Source: Promethearchaeota archaeon (GTDB lineage Archaea; Asgardarchaeota; Lokiarchaeia; Sigynarchaeales; SOKP01). From it: a stretch of 31,768 nucleotides of DNA. The notes beneath the pieces were generated by a model. It saw only the letters and a list, made by a program, of their open reading frames with translations, was not told the DNA's origin and ran no database searches. Both the position numbers and the translations under genes were made by a program. The stretch is from the NCBI GenBank assembly GCA_019058515.1, contig JAHPYY010000166.1, positions 1 to 31,768 on the forward strand, given 5' to 3'. This document shows positions 1 through 6,709 of the stretch, piece by piece. The stretch's first letter is position 1. The number at the start of each line of letters is the position of its first letter.

Positions 1-204
1 CTGTTACTATTAACTAATGACAATATGTATTTAAATGTTTGTATTTTGAGGAATCATGTGAAATTAAGCGAAATTTACAATACAAAAAGCAAGAACAAGA
101 AATTATAAATAATTTAAAAACCGTTTATACCCCGAAATTAAGGAAATTACAGCTTTCCCTATCTAAAATATAAAATTTAAATATAAAATAGAATTGGTTG
201 TAGC
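1..204. other. AT-rich stretch without a recognisable gene
   Basis: I see no convincing reading frame, RNA gene or repeat here. The sequence is downstream of the broken minus-strand gene at 205-721 and is rich in A and T, with short T runs. It may hold the 3' end signals of that gene. Confidence 0.5.
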
Positions 205-721
205 TCATTTAAGATTCCAAGTCATTGCGCATTCTCCTACTCCACCCTTTTGGACGCCTTCAAATCGCAAATTTTTGAAGCCAAATTTTCTTCTGACCTT
301 ACCCAAAACACCCATAATGACTTGAGGAAACATACACGATGGGCTTTCCAAATCGTTCAGTTTATAATATGTGTTAGCGTAACACATTTTACAGCTGTCT
401 TGTTTTGCGAGTAGTTTTATAACCTCTCCATTTTGATTTCTTTTAAGAGCGATTTTTGCGTTGTCCGTGATAGCCCAGTCATTTTCTAAAAAATCTTGGA
501 GTCTCTCCTCAAATTCCTCGATGGTTTCTAACCCTTCGTCGTTAAATTCTTTTCCGATTGTTCGACCGATTTTTGTGAAGATTTCCCCTTTTTGCTCGTG
601 AGGTATAGCTTTTTGTAGAGCATACCAAACCTTAAAGAATGTGCTATAGGGAATAGTCTCAAATCTATTTGGTAAGTTTTTTACTTCTTCGTCAGTTAAT
701 GTTCCAATAATATATCACCAT
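205..721 (-). pseudogene. Frameshifted small soluble protein, possibly V4R/hydrocarbon-binding-like
   Basis: An open frame runs on the minus strand from about 715 to a stop at 205, giving about 170 residues, but it has no ATG, GTG or TTG near its 5' end. An ATG at 721-719, preceded by purine-rich sequence, reads MVIYYWNIN and stops. Removing one T from the following run restores MVIIIGTLTDEEVKNLP, which continues into the long frame. I therefore read it as a gene with a one-base frameshift, or an unusual start. The C-terminal part has a cysteine pair near CKMCYA and ends in a GGVGECAMTW segment, vaguely like the Cys-containing end of V4R (4-vinyl reductase/hydrocarbon-binding) domains. That family call is weak. 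The mid part is charged and helical, with no membrane segment. Confidence 0.4.
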
Positions 722-972
722 ATTAATTCTATTATGAGCAAAACAAAAATGTTCTATTTATGTTATATTAAAAAGCTATGGGTAAAGAAAATAAATTATA
801 AGAAAGTTGATGTATAAAATTATTAATTAAATTTTTTTGTTCTTATTTAGAATGAATCTCATGGAAAATATATTAGAAGATATATCAAAGAAAATATCTA
901 TTAAGTACACATATGTAAATTTGGTAATATCTATCGGAGAATTAAGAGATATTAAAGTCGAGAATAAATAAA

Positions 973-1182
973 TCATCCCAAGTTCAAATCCAAAGATTCT
1001 TGAAAATTAAACATGTTGAGGTTCTCTGGGAATTTTTTCAACCAGGAACAGCGATCTAAATGAATTTCTTTTAATGAGGGAAGTTTTCCAATATCCTTTG
1101 GTAGCTCTTTTAAGAATCTACACATAGATAAATTTAATGATTTTAAATTAGATAATTGGACGAGAGAGCCTAGTAGAACGGA
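973..1182 (-). pseudogene. C-terminal fragment of a leucine-rich-repeat protein
   Basis: The minus-strand frame from 1182 to the stop at 975-973 encodes 69 residues with no start codon. It has clear LRR spacing: LSNLKSLNLSMCRFLKELP, then IGKLPSLKEIHLDRCSWLKK. That is about two repeats of roughly 23 residues with leucines at consensus positions, followed by a short polar tail. The 5' side ends abruptly against the truncated cbiC-like frame at 1148-1333. LRR domains are protein-binding surfaces; the function of the parent protein cannot be known. Most likely this is the end of a larger gene, cut by a rearrangement. Confidence 0.55.
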
Positions 1183-1333
1183 CTACTTTGTATGCAAGAA
1201 ATTCGAAATCTACAGAAGTATGAATAACTTTTTTGACTATATCCAACGAATCTGCATCTAAATTAACATTTTTTAATCCTTCTAATATTATTTCAAAACT
1301 TCTTTTTTCTATTTCCTTTGGATCTTGAATTAT
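1148..1333 (-). pseudogene. Truncated N-terminus of precorrin-8X methylmutase (CbiC/CobH-like)
   Basis: The frame directly behind cbiA encodes about 61 residues. It begins IIQDPKEIEKRSFEIILEG and contains KKVIHTSVDFEF, which matches the start of CbiC/CobH (DP.EIE..SF.II, then V...IH...DFEF). CbiC moves the C11 methyl group to C12 in corrin synthesis and is normally about 200 residues; only about the first 50 are here. After FEFLAYKVV the family resemblance stops and a TAA follows at 1150-1148. There is no ATG: the first plausible in-frame codon is ATA at 1333-1331, overlapping the cbiA stop codon, with AGAAGG eight bases upstream. Gene order cbiA-cbiC fits a former cobamide operon. Confidence 0.6.
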
Positions 1334-2679
1334 CTTTTTTGCCTTCTAAATAATTCTATAATTTTTTTAAAAAACTCAAAATTTGAATAAAAATGAACAT
1401 GCGCATATCCGGCTAATACATTTTTTTTAGCTAAACCGCATCTCCAACGAAGATCACTATTGAATTTCTTAACTTCATATTTATAGGTGAAATCTTCTTC
1501 TACAATATCAACCAATTTTGAATGATGGAATTCATGAGCTTTGGTAATTACTCCTTCATAATTCACTTCTACATATCCAAATCTTTGGAGTTTTTCTGTC
1601 ATTTTTGATTTACAATCAAAAAAACTTACCAATTGATGAAAATTGCCTTCTTTATCAATTATTCCCCTGGTTAAATACATTAAACCCCCACATTCTCCAA
1701 AAATTGGTAAATTGTCATTAATTTTGTCGCTTATATCATTTAGCAATGCTACATTTTTTGACAATCTTTCAGAAAAAACCTCTGGAAATCCTCCTCCAAG
1801 ATAAACCCCATTAATATCTTTCGGTAGCTCTTTTTCGTGTAAGGGGCTAAATTCAATGAGCTCTATGCCACATTCCTCCATTAATTCGAGATTGTCTTCA
1901 TAATAAAAACTAAATGCCTCATCTCTGGCAACTGCAATTTTCAATCCCTCTCCAATCTTTTCAAGAATTGGCTTATATGAATCAACCGGTTCAATATCAG
2001 GGATATTTGCTAATTCTTCTAATTTTTCTAAATCAATTTTTTTGGATGCAACCTTACCCAAAATTTCTATCTTTTCTTCAATATCGGTAACTTCCTCAGT
2101 AGGAATAAGACCAAGGTGCCTACTATTAAATGAAACATCGAAATTCTTCGGGAAATACCCCACGCATTCTACATCAATCTCCTCTTCAATTATCTCTTTC
2201 AATATTCGGTAATGACTTTCACTAGAAATGTTATTCAATAACACACCTTTTATATTAACCTCTTTATCATATAATTTATAACCAAGAATCAAGGCATTAA
2301 TACTAGTATAAATTCCTTCTGCATCGATAACCAGAATTATAGGAGCTTTTAAGATCTTGGCAATATGAGCCGTACTACCAATAGTACCGTTACCGCTTCC
2401 ATCATATAATCCCATTACACCTTCAACCAATGAAATATCCTTCCCTTTTGAATGTTTATGAAATAGGATAGTGATTCTTTCATCGTTGAGAAACCAACTA
2501 TCTAAATTGTAAGACTTCTGCTTAGCAGCTTTTATGTGAAACTTTGGATCAATATAATCTGGTCCAACCTTAAAAGGTGCAACCTTTTTTCCCATATTTA
2601 TAAAAGCTCTCATTAATGCGATAGAAACTGTAGTTTTTCCAACACCACTATGCGTGCCGGCAATTATAATGGCTTTCAT
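1330..2679 (-). CDS. cbiA: Cobyrinic acid a,c-diamide synthase (CbiA/CobB family)
   Basis: The 449-residue protein amidates carboxyl groups of cobyrinate or a related tetrapyrrole, using ATP and glutamine ammonia, in the cytoplasm. The N-terminal dethiobiotin-synthetase-like half starts with a P-loop, GTHSGVGKTT (about residues 8-17), and has DSWFL and EGVMGLYDG motifs typical of CbiA. The C-terminal class-I glutamine amidotransferase half has the nucleophile Cys in FGECGGLMYL and the catalytic His in GYAHVHFYSN. Length is normal and the frame is intact. The ATG overlaps the TGA of the degraded upstream frame (ATGA), and its stop overlaps the cbiC fragment, so it looks like the surviving gene of a collapsed operon. 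The alternative, CfbB of coenzyme F430 synthesis, is a close relative; the cbiC remnant favours CbiA. Confidence 0.88.
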   Translation of the reverse strand: MKAIIIAGTHSGVGKTTVSIALMRAFINMGKKVAPFKVGPDYIDPKFHIKAAKQKSYNLDSWFLNDERITILFHKHSKGKDISLVEGVMGLYDGSGNGTIGSTAHIAKILKAPIILVIDAEGIYTSINALILGYKLYDKEVNIKGVLLNNISSESHYRILKEIIEEEIDVECVGYFPKNFDVSFNSRHLGLIPTEEVTDIEEKIEILGKVASKKIDLEKLEELANIPDIEPVDSYKPILEKIGEGLKIAVARDEAFSFYYEDNLELMEECGIELIEFSPLHEKELPKDINGVYLGGGFPEVFSERLSKNVALLNDISDKINDNLPIFGECGGLMYLTRGIIDKEGNFHQLVSFFDCKSKMTEKLQRFGYVEVNYEGVITKAHEFHHSKLVDIVEEDFTYKYEVKKFNSDLRWRCGLAKKNVLAGYAHVHFYSNFEFFKKIIELFRRQKR

Positions 2680-2880
2680 TTAAGTCGGTTAATATTTTGA
2701 GTATTGCTAATATCTATTAGGATATCTTCTTCTTTTGCACCATTAACAATGATTTCGTTTATGTTTTTATCTCAATTTTTTTATTATCTAAGGATATAGG
2801 ATAAGTTTCCTAATTATAGAAACACTCTAATGATTTTAATCTTTCTGAATTTTTTTTCTAATTAGGAATGAATCTACATT
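2676..2880 (-). pseudogene. Degraded 3' end of an unknown gene upstream of cbiA
   Basis: From 2771 down to a TGA at 2678-2676 there is an open frame with no start, reading NEIIVNGAKEEDILIDIS and overlapping the cbiA ATG. Just upstream, in the next frame, ETYPISLDNKKIEIKT runs to a stop. Adding one A in the A run near 2765 would fuse the two into one smooth protein end. Further upstream the frame meets a TAG near 2820 and then fades. I cannot name the family. Its position suggests another former cobamide-pathway or partner gene. The rest of the 320-base gap up to 2999 holds only AT-rich sequence with the likely promoter of the ABC transporter. Confidence 0.4.
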
Positions 2881-2999
2881 ACGAATTACATGATGCAAAT
2901 ACCCTCTATATTGGGAGATTAAAATAATAAAGAAAGAATGCTTAATATCTTAAATCCAATATGTTATTTAATTTGAGAAATAATGGCTGATATCGTCCT

Positions 3000-3953
3000 A
3001 TGAATGTAAAAGAACCAATTATAATACAAACATATGATTTAAGTAAATCCTATAACGGGATAGAAGCTTTAAAAAATTTAAATCTTAAAGTGAGAACTAA
3101 TTCTATCTTCGGATTTTTAGGACCTAACGGTGCGGGTAAAACCACTACAATCAAACTTCTACTAGGATTGATCCAACCAACGGCAGGAACGGCAACAATA
3201 TTCGATCAAGATATTGTTCGAAATAGCATGAGTATTCGCGCTAGAGTTGGGTATCTTCCGCAGGAACCACACTTCTACGAGTTTATGACGGCAAGAGAAG
3301 TTCTAAGATTTGCAATATGTTTTTACTTTTCAGGTCCAAAAGAAAAGATAGAAGCACGAATCAACGAAGTTTTAAAGCTTATAGGTCTAGTTGATAAGGC
3401 AGATAGACCTATAAAGGGTTTTTCTGGAGGAGAGAAACAGCGATTAGGCATAGGACAATCTGTGATTCATTTTCCAGATTTATTAATTCTCGATGAGCCC
3501 ACAGCAGCATTAGATCCGCTTGGAAGACAATCAGTATTAGATCTTATGGTGAAATTAAGGGAAACTGCTACAATATTTTATTCTACGCACATTTTGGATG
3601 ATGTGCAAAAAGTTAGTGATACTGTAGGAATTTTAAATCGTGGAGATTTAGTCGCTAAAGGAGATATTGAAACTTTACTTGCTGGTACTGAAGGCACCAT
3701 ATATCTCATTAAACTTAAAGGAGATTCAAGTAAAATTTATAACAATATAGAATCATTACCATATATCTCTGAAATTCAAGAAACCAAGAAAAATAACATT
3801 ACTCAATGGTCTGTAAAAGTTTCTAACGACGAAGAAGCAGAAACAAGTTTACTTCGAGAAATTCTTAAAGATGATCAAATAAAAGTTATTGATTATAGAT
3901 TAAAGCAATACGAATTAGAGGAAATATTCCAACAAGTGGTGGAGAGTAAATAA
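3000..3953 (+). CDS. ABC transporter ATP-binding protein (ABC-2 exporter type)
   Basis: The 317-residue cytoplasmic ATPase powers the permease that follows one base later. Walker A is GPNGAGKTT (residues 41-49), the ABC signature FSGGEKQ is at 141-147, and Walker B LLILDEPTAALD is at 161-172 with Glu166. The switch His lies in YSTHILDDV. The C-terminal 90 residues form the extra domain common in CcmA/NosF/DrrA-like exporters. The start ATG at 3000 has no Shine-Dalgarno sequence; an AT-rich box (TTATTTAAT) about 30 bases upstream suggests a leaderless message. The exported substrate is unknown. Confidence 0.9.
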   Translation: MNVKEPIIIQTYDLSKSYNGIEALKNLNLKVRTNSIFGFLGPNGAGKTTTIKLLLGLIQPTAGTATIFDQDIVRNSMSIRARVGYLPQEPHFYEFMTAREVLRFAICFYFSGPKEKIEARINEVLKLIGLVDKADRPIKGFSGGEKQRLGIGQSVIHFPDLLILDEPTAALDPLGRQSVLDLMVKLRETATIFYSTHILDDVQKVSDTVGILNRGDLVAKGDIETLLAGTEGTIYLIKLKGDSSKIYNNIESLPYISEIQETKKNNITQWSVKVSNDEEAETSLLREILKDDQIKVIDYRLKQYELEEIFQQVVESK

Positions 3954-3954
3954 G

Positions 3955-4722
3955 ATGACGATTGAAGAAGAATTAACCAAAATCGAAGAGAAAAATTGGT
4001 TTGCGGGATTTTGGAATTTAATTAAAGTTGAATTAGGGGGTATAAAATCGTTATTATTAATGACTCTATTGTGGGTTGGAGTTATAGACGGCATCCTGTT
4101 GATGACTGGAATTAGTGAACCAGAATTCGAGTTAGTAATGGCATTGTATCCTTTAGTTGCGGGATTTTTTCCACCAATTGCCGTGATTTTAATTTCAATG
4201 ACTACTATCGTAGAAGAAAAGAAGTTTGGAACCATAGCGTGGATCCTCTCAAAACCAGTTTCCAGAACAACCTATATCATGGCAAAATGGTTCGCAAAAT
4301 CTATCTATGTGTTCGTTTCTATGTGCTTAATCCCAGGAATCGTTGCGTATTTCGTAATAGTTCTACTTACTGGAGTTGTAGTGTCGTTTTTAAATTTCCT
4401 CTTAGCGATTTGCATGATAGGATTAATACAAGTATTTTTTGTAGGATTTACGATATGGTTAGGGACCGTTGTGAATAACGCCGGTGCGGTTGCTGCATTC
4501 CCCATGGTTTTTAACTTCACTCAACAATTTATTGGTGGCATTCCATTCGTGATTTACGTACTCCCTATTGCAATAATCCTCTATCCAACTGGTTATTCGA
4601 TAGCCTATTCAATCATATTAGGTTTGGAGCCGTTTTCCTACTTGCCTGTAGTAGTCACTATTGCTTTTGTCGTAATTTTTCCTCTCTTAGCGATTAGGCA
4701 ATTCAACAGAAGCGATTTCTAA
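3955..4722 (+). CDS. ABC-2 type permease
   Basis: The 255-residue integral membrane protein has about six hydrophobic segments. After the first loop it carries EEKKFGTIAWILSKPVSRTTY, the cytoplasmic coupling region typical of ABC-2/NosY-like permeases (E..G....ll..P..R...). It starts one base after the ATPase stop, so the two form an operon and presumably one exporter. The N-terminus (about 25 residues) is charged and cytoplasmic. The last segment ends in a short basic tail. The substrate cannot be predicted; relatives move copper-site factors, antibiotics or lipids. Confidence 0.87.
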   Translation: MTIEEELTKIEEKNWFAGFWNLIKVELGGIKSLLLMTLLWVGVIDGILLMTGISEPEFELVMALYPLVAGFFPPIAVILISMTTIVEEKKFGTIAWILSKPVSRTTYIMAKWFAKSIYVFVSMCLIPGIVAYFVIVLLTGVVVSFLNFLLAICMIGLIQVFFVGFTIWLGTVVNNAGAVAAFPMVFNFTQQFIGGIPFVIYVLPIAIILYPTGYSIAYSIILGLEPFSYLPVVVTIAFVVIFPLLAIRQFNRSDF

Positions 4723-4727
4723 TTAAT

Positions 4728-4753
4728 AAAAAAATAAACTTCTTTTTCTTTTT
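4728..4753. terminator. Bidirectional A/T-run terminator between convergent genes
   Basis: An A7 run (4728-4734) followed by T-rich CTTCTTTTTCTTTTT (to 4753) lies between the permease stop and the end of the oppositely oriented SDR gene. T tracts without strong hairpins are usual archaeal terminators; here they can serve both strands. Confidence 0.5.
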
Positions 4754-4801
4754 AAATTGTAAAGATTTTAGTAAAGCTAGGATTTATTCTCCAGATTTCA
4801 T

Positions 4802-5680
4802 TTATTTTGGTAATAATTTAAGACTCTTTATTACCATCTTCTCAAAACGATTTTCTCCTAATAATCTCTGCGCCATTGGTAAGTATTTCGCCTGGTTTCC
4901 CCCCACATATCTGATTTTCATCTTTTTTGTAGTTAATGCTTTATAGATAACCTCTGCAACTACTTCTGGTGGATCTGCATTGACCATCGTTTCGGTCATG
5001 TAATCCAAGGCTGGTTTTAACTTATCGTAATAAAGCTCTTTGATATGAGGTGGCATCTGCTCCCAGGTTTTAACCATGTTTTCCTCGTGATTAGCCGTCA
5101 TTGGGGTTCGCATAGCGGAAGGTTCTATCGAGGTAGCTTGAATTCCGAAAGGGACTAATTCCAATCGCAGTGCGTTTGTTATTCCCTCCACTGCAAATTT
5201 GGATATAGCGTAAATTGCACTGAATGGAGCGGGTATCCGCACTCCTGACGAAGCCACATTCACGATTCTTGCAGGACCATATTTTCGCAACAAGGGAAGA
5301 AAAGTTTGGATCATCCGTAATGTTCCGAAAACATTCACTTCAAATAATGTTTTTGCATTCTCCATCGATACGCCTTCGATTATTCCTCCCCCAACTGCAG
5401 CAAGCGCTGCAACATTTACCAAAGCTGCTAATCCTTCTTCTCCAATTTCATTTGAAATCCTTTTATATCCTTCTGAGACCATATTTGGATCGGTAATATC
5501 CATGACAAGCGGAGTTACATTGCTAATTTTTTGTAATTCGTCTGGAGTTTGACTTGGAATTATAGTAGCATACACATTCCAGCCCTTACCTGCTAATAAT
5601 TTAGCGGTGGCAAACCCGAGACCTGTGCCTGCCCCAGTGACGAGCGCGTATTTTTTTGATGAAATTCTTTTTCTTGGCAT
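4802..5680 (-). CDS. Short-chain dehydrogenase/reductase (SDR)
   Basis: The 292-residue Rossmann-fold oxidoreductase probably interconverts a hydroxyl and a carbonyl group with NAD(P). The cofactor loop is TGAGTGLG (15-22). The catalytic set is Ser144/145 in VNVASSG, Tyr157 and Lys161 in YAISK, with Asn116 in FEVNVFGT. The usual NNAG motif reads NVAA (89-92), a mild deviation. The C-terminal 100 residues with a MRTPM segment resemble the 11-beta/17-beta hydroxysteroid dehydrogenase and retinol dehydrogenase-like group, so a lipophilic substrate is plausible. Its promoter carries operator A, shared with the SCP2-AOR gene. Together they could take an alcohol to an aldehyde and then an acid, but this is inference. 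Confidence 0.85.
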   Translation of the reverse strand: MPRKRISSKKYALVTGAGTGLGFATAKLLAGKGWNVYATIIPSQTPDELQKISNVTPLVMDITDPNMVSEGYKRISNEIGEEGLAALVNVAALAAVGGGIIEGVSMENAKTLFEVNVFGTLRMIQTFLPLLRKYGPARIVNVASSGVRIPAPFSAIYAISKFAVEGITNALRLELVPFGIQATSIEPSAMRTPMTANHEENMVKTWEQMPPHIKELYYDKLKPALDYMTETMVNADPPEVVAEVIYKALTTKKMKIRYVGGNQAKYLPMAQRLLGENRFEKMVIKSLKLLPK

Positions 5681-5717
5681 ATATTATTTTTATTTTTTTT
5701 AAGTATTATAATGTAAT

Positions 5718-5747
5718 GATTGGGATCGCAAGCACTTTAAATATTTA
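5718..5747 (-). promoter_or_regulatory. SDR promoter: TATA box plus operator A
   Basis: Read on the minus strand, an AT box (TAAATATTTAAA, about 5747-5736) is followed by GCTTGCGATCCCAATC (5733-5718), which ends 37 bases before the SDR ATG. Fourteen bases of this site recur exactly at the AOR promoter, with the same three-base gap to its TATA box. A site just downstream of TATA would overlap the transcription start, consistent with repression. Confidence 0.65.
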
Positions 5748-5802
5748 GTGTCAGTTCAAGGCCAATTAATAAGTGATACTTTAGAATACGTTTCTTATTG
5801 TA

Positions 5803-6480
5803 CTAACTAAAAAAATATTGCATTGCCGTTCGTTCTGCCTTCCGTAGATGCTCGTTTACAGCAGAAATCGAAATATCAAATTTTTCGGCTAATTTTTTAG
5901 CTTTAATTTTTTTCGGTGACTCGTAATATCCGTGGCGTGCAGCATACAAAGCAATTTCGTGTTGTTTATATGGAAAATAAGGGTAGGGTTGAACATTTCG
6001 CAGAATCTGGTTTTCTTGAAAATCTGGCCGATCGGATACATTCTGGATGTTATTAATAGCTATTATTTCTATATCCTTAAGAAATTTTGAATAGTTTTTA
6101 AAAATTTCATCAAAATTTTCTCTTACAAGGAGAGTTTCTTTAACATATTTTTTATCAATAATTATTGGTGGAATTAAAGTCCAATTTCCCGATATCCTCT
6201 TGGGCCAAAATCCCTTATCCTTGTGCCGTTTCATAAGGCATAATATTTCATTGCCTTTGCGTTCAATAATTTGGAAGAATGCTGGTTGAAATACATCGTA
6301 AACGACCTTTTCGATATCAGGAACATTATCTTCAAATGTGATTTTATTTAAAGTGAAAAATCTAAATCGATGGTACTGAAATGTTTCAAGTACTTCTATA
6401 AGTTTAATCGAAGATAGAGAACCTAGCAATTTTAAGGATAAGACATCTTCTACGGAATACTTTATTCTTACGATTTGCAT
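5803..6480 (-). CDS. HTH_10 (bacterio-opsin activator-like) transcription regulator
   Basis: The 225-residue protein has a variable N-terminal sensing region (1-165) and a C-terminal helix-turn-helix at about 170-225. The segment EIALYAARHGYYESPKKI and the recognition helix ISAVNEHLRKAERT match the Bat/HTH_10 family of archaeal regulators (normally ...L..A...GYFe.PR......lA...gis.st....LR.ae). It is paralogous to the regulator at 14335-14982. It sits between the SDR gene and the divergent SCP2-AOR gene, and operator A is found in both their promoters, so it is the likely regulator of this module. The N-terminal domain is not recognisable; the ligand is unknown. A second AT box (AGTATAAATTAA, near 6520-6531) may be its own promoter. 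Confidence 0.85.
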   Translation of the reverse strand: MQIVRIKYSVEDVLSLKLLGSLSSIKLIEVLETFQYHRFRFFTLNKITFEDNVPDIEKVVYDVFQPAFFQIIERKGNEILCLMKRHKDKGFWPKRISGNWTLIPPIIIDKKYVKETLLVRENFDEIFKNYSKFLKDIEIIAINNIQNVSDRPDFQENQILRNVQPYPYFPYKQHEIALYAARHGYYESPKKIKAKKLAEKFDISISAVNEHLRKAERTAMQYFFS

Positions 6481-6542
6481 GTGATAAAGTTAAAATGCGT
6501 GTTATTCCTTTATGATTAATTTATACTAGATTGTATGATTTT

Positions 6543-6569
6543 ATATTTAAATGGCTTGCGATCCCAAGC
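6543..6569 (+). promoter_or_regulatory. SCP2-AOR promoter: TATA box plus operator A
   Basis: TATA-like ATATTTAAAT (6543-6552) is followed by the near-perfect 16-bp palindrome GCTTGCGATCCCAAGC (6554-6569; one mismatched pair). The 14-bp core and spacing match the site at 5718-5733 in the SDR promoter. Transcription from here would leave a leader of roughly 130 bases before the ATG at 6707. A second AT box (TTTATAAC, about 6624-6632) is a possible nearer promoter. The region also separates the divergent regulator gene, so the site could serve autoregulation. Confidence 0.65.
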
Positions 6570-6693
6570 AATATATACTAATTCTCATATGTATTACAAT
6601 TATATTAGGTAATTTTTATCAAATGTTTATAACTAGATCTTTTAGAATTACACAAATACATATTGTAAGAAAATAAAGAAATAAATCGATCAA

Positions 6694-6709
6694 GGTGGAA
6701 GTGAAAATG
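6694..6709 (+). promoter_or_regulatory. Ribosome binding site deciding the AOR-fusion start
   Basis: GGTGG (6694-6698) lies eight bases before ATG 6707. A GTG start at 6695 would lie inside this Shine-Dalgarno sequence, so ATG 6707 (MVTAQDVF) is the better start. Confidence 0.7.

Noticed and set aside
852..971. Small plus-strand frame of 39 codons (MNLMENILEDIS...)
   Set aside because: No ribosome site, no recognisable family, and very AT-rich context; it ends one base before the LRR fragment stop. It could be chance or a remnant.
6695..6706. GTG start of the SCP2-AOR fusion
   Set aside because: It overlaps the GGTGG ribosome site that fits ATG 6707.
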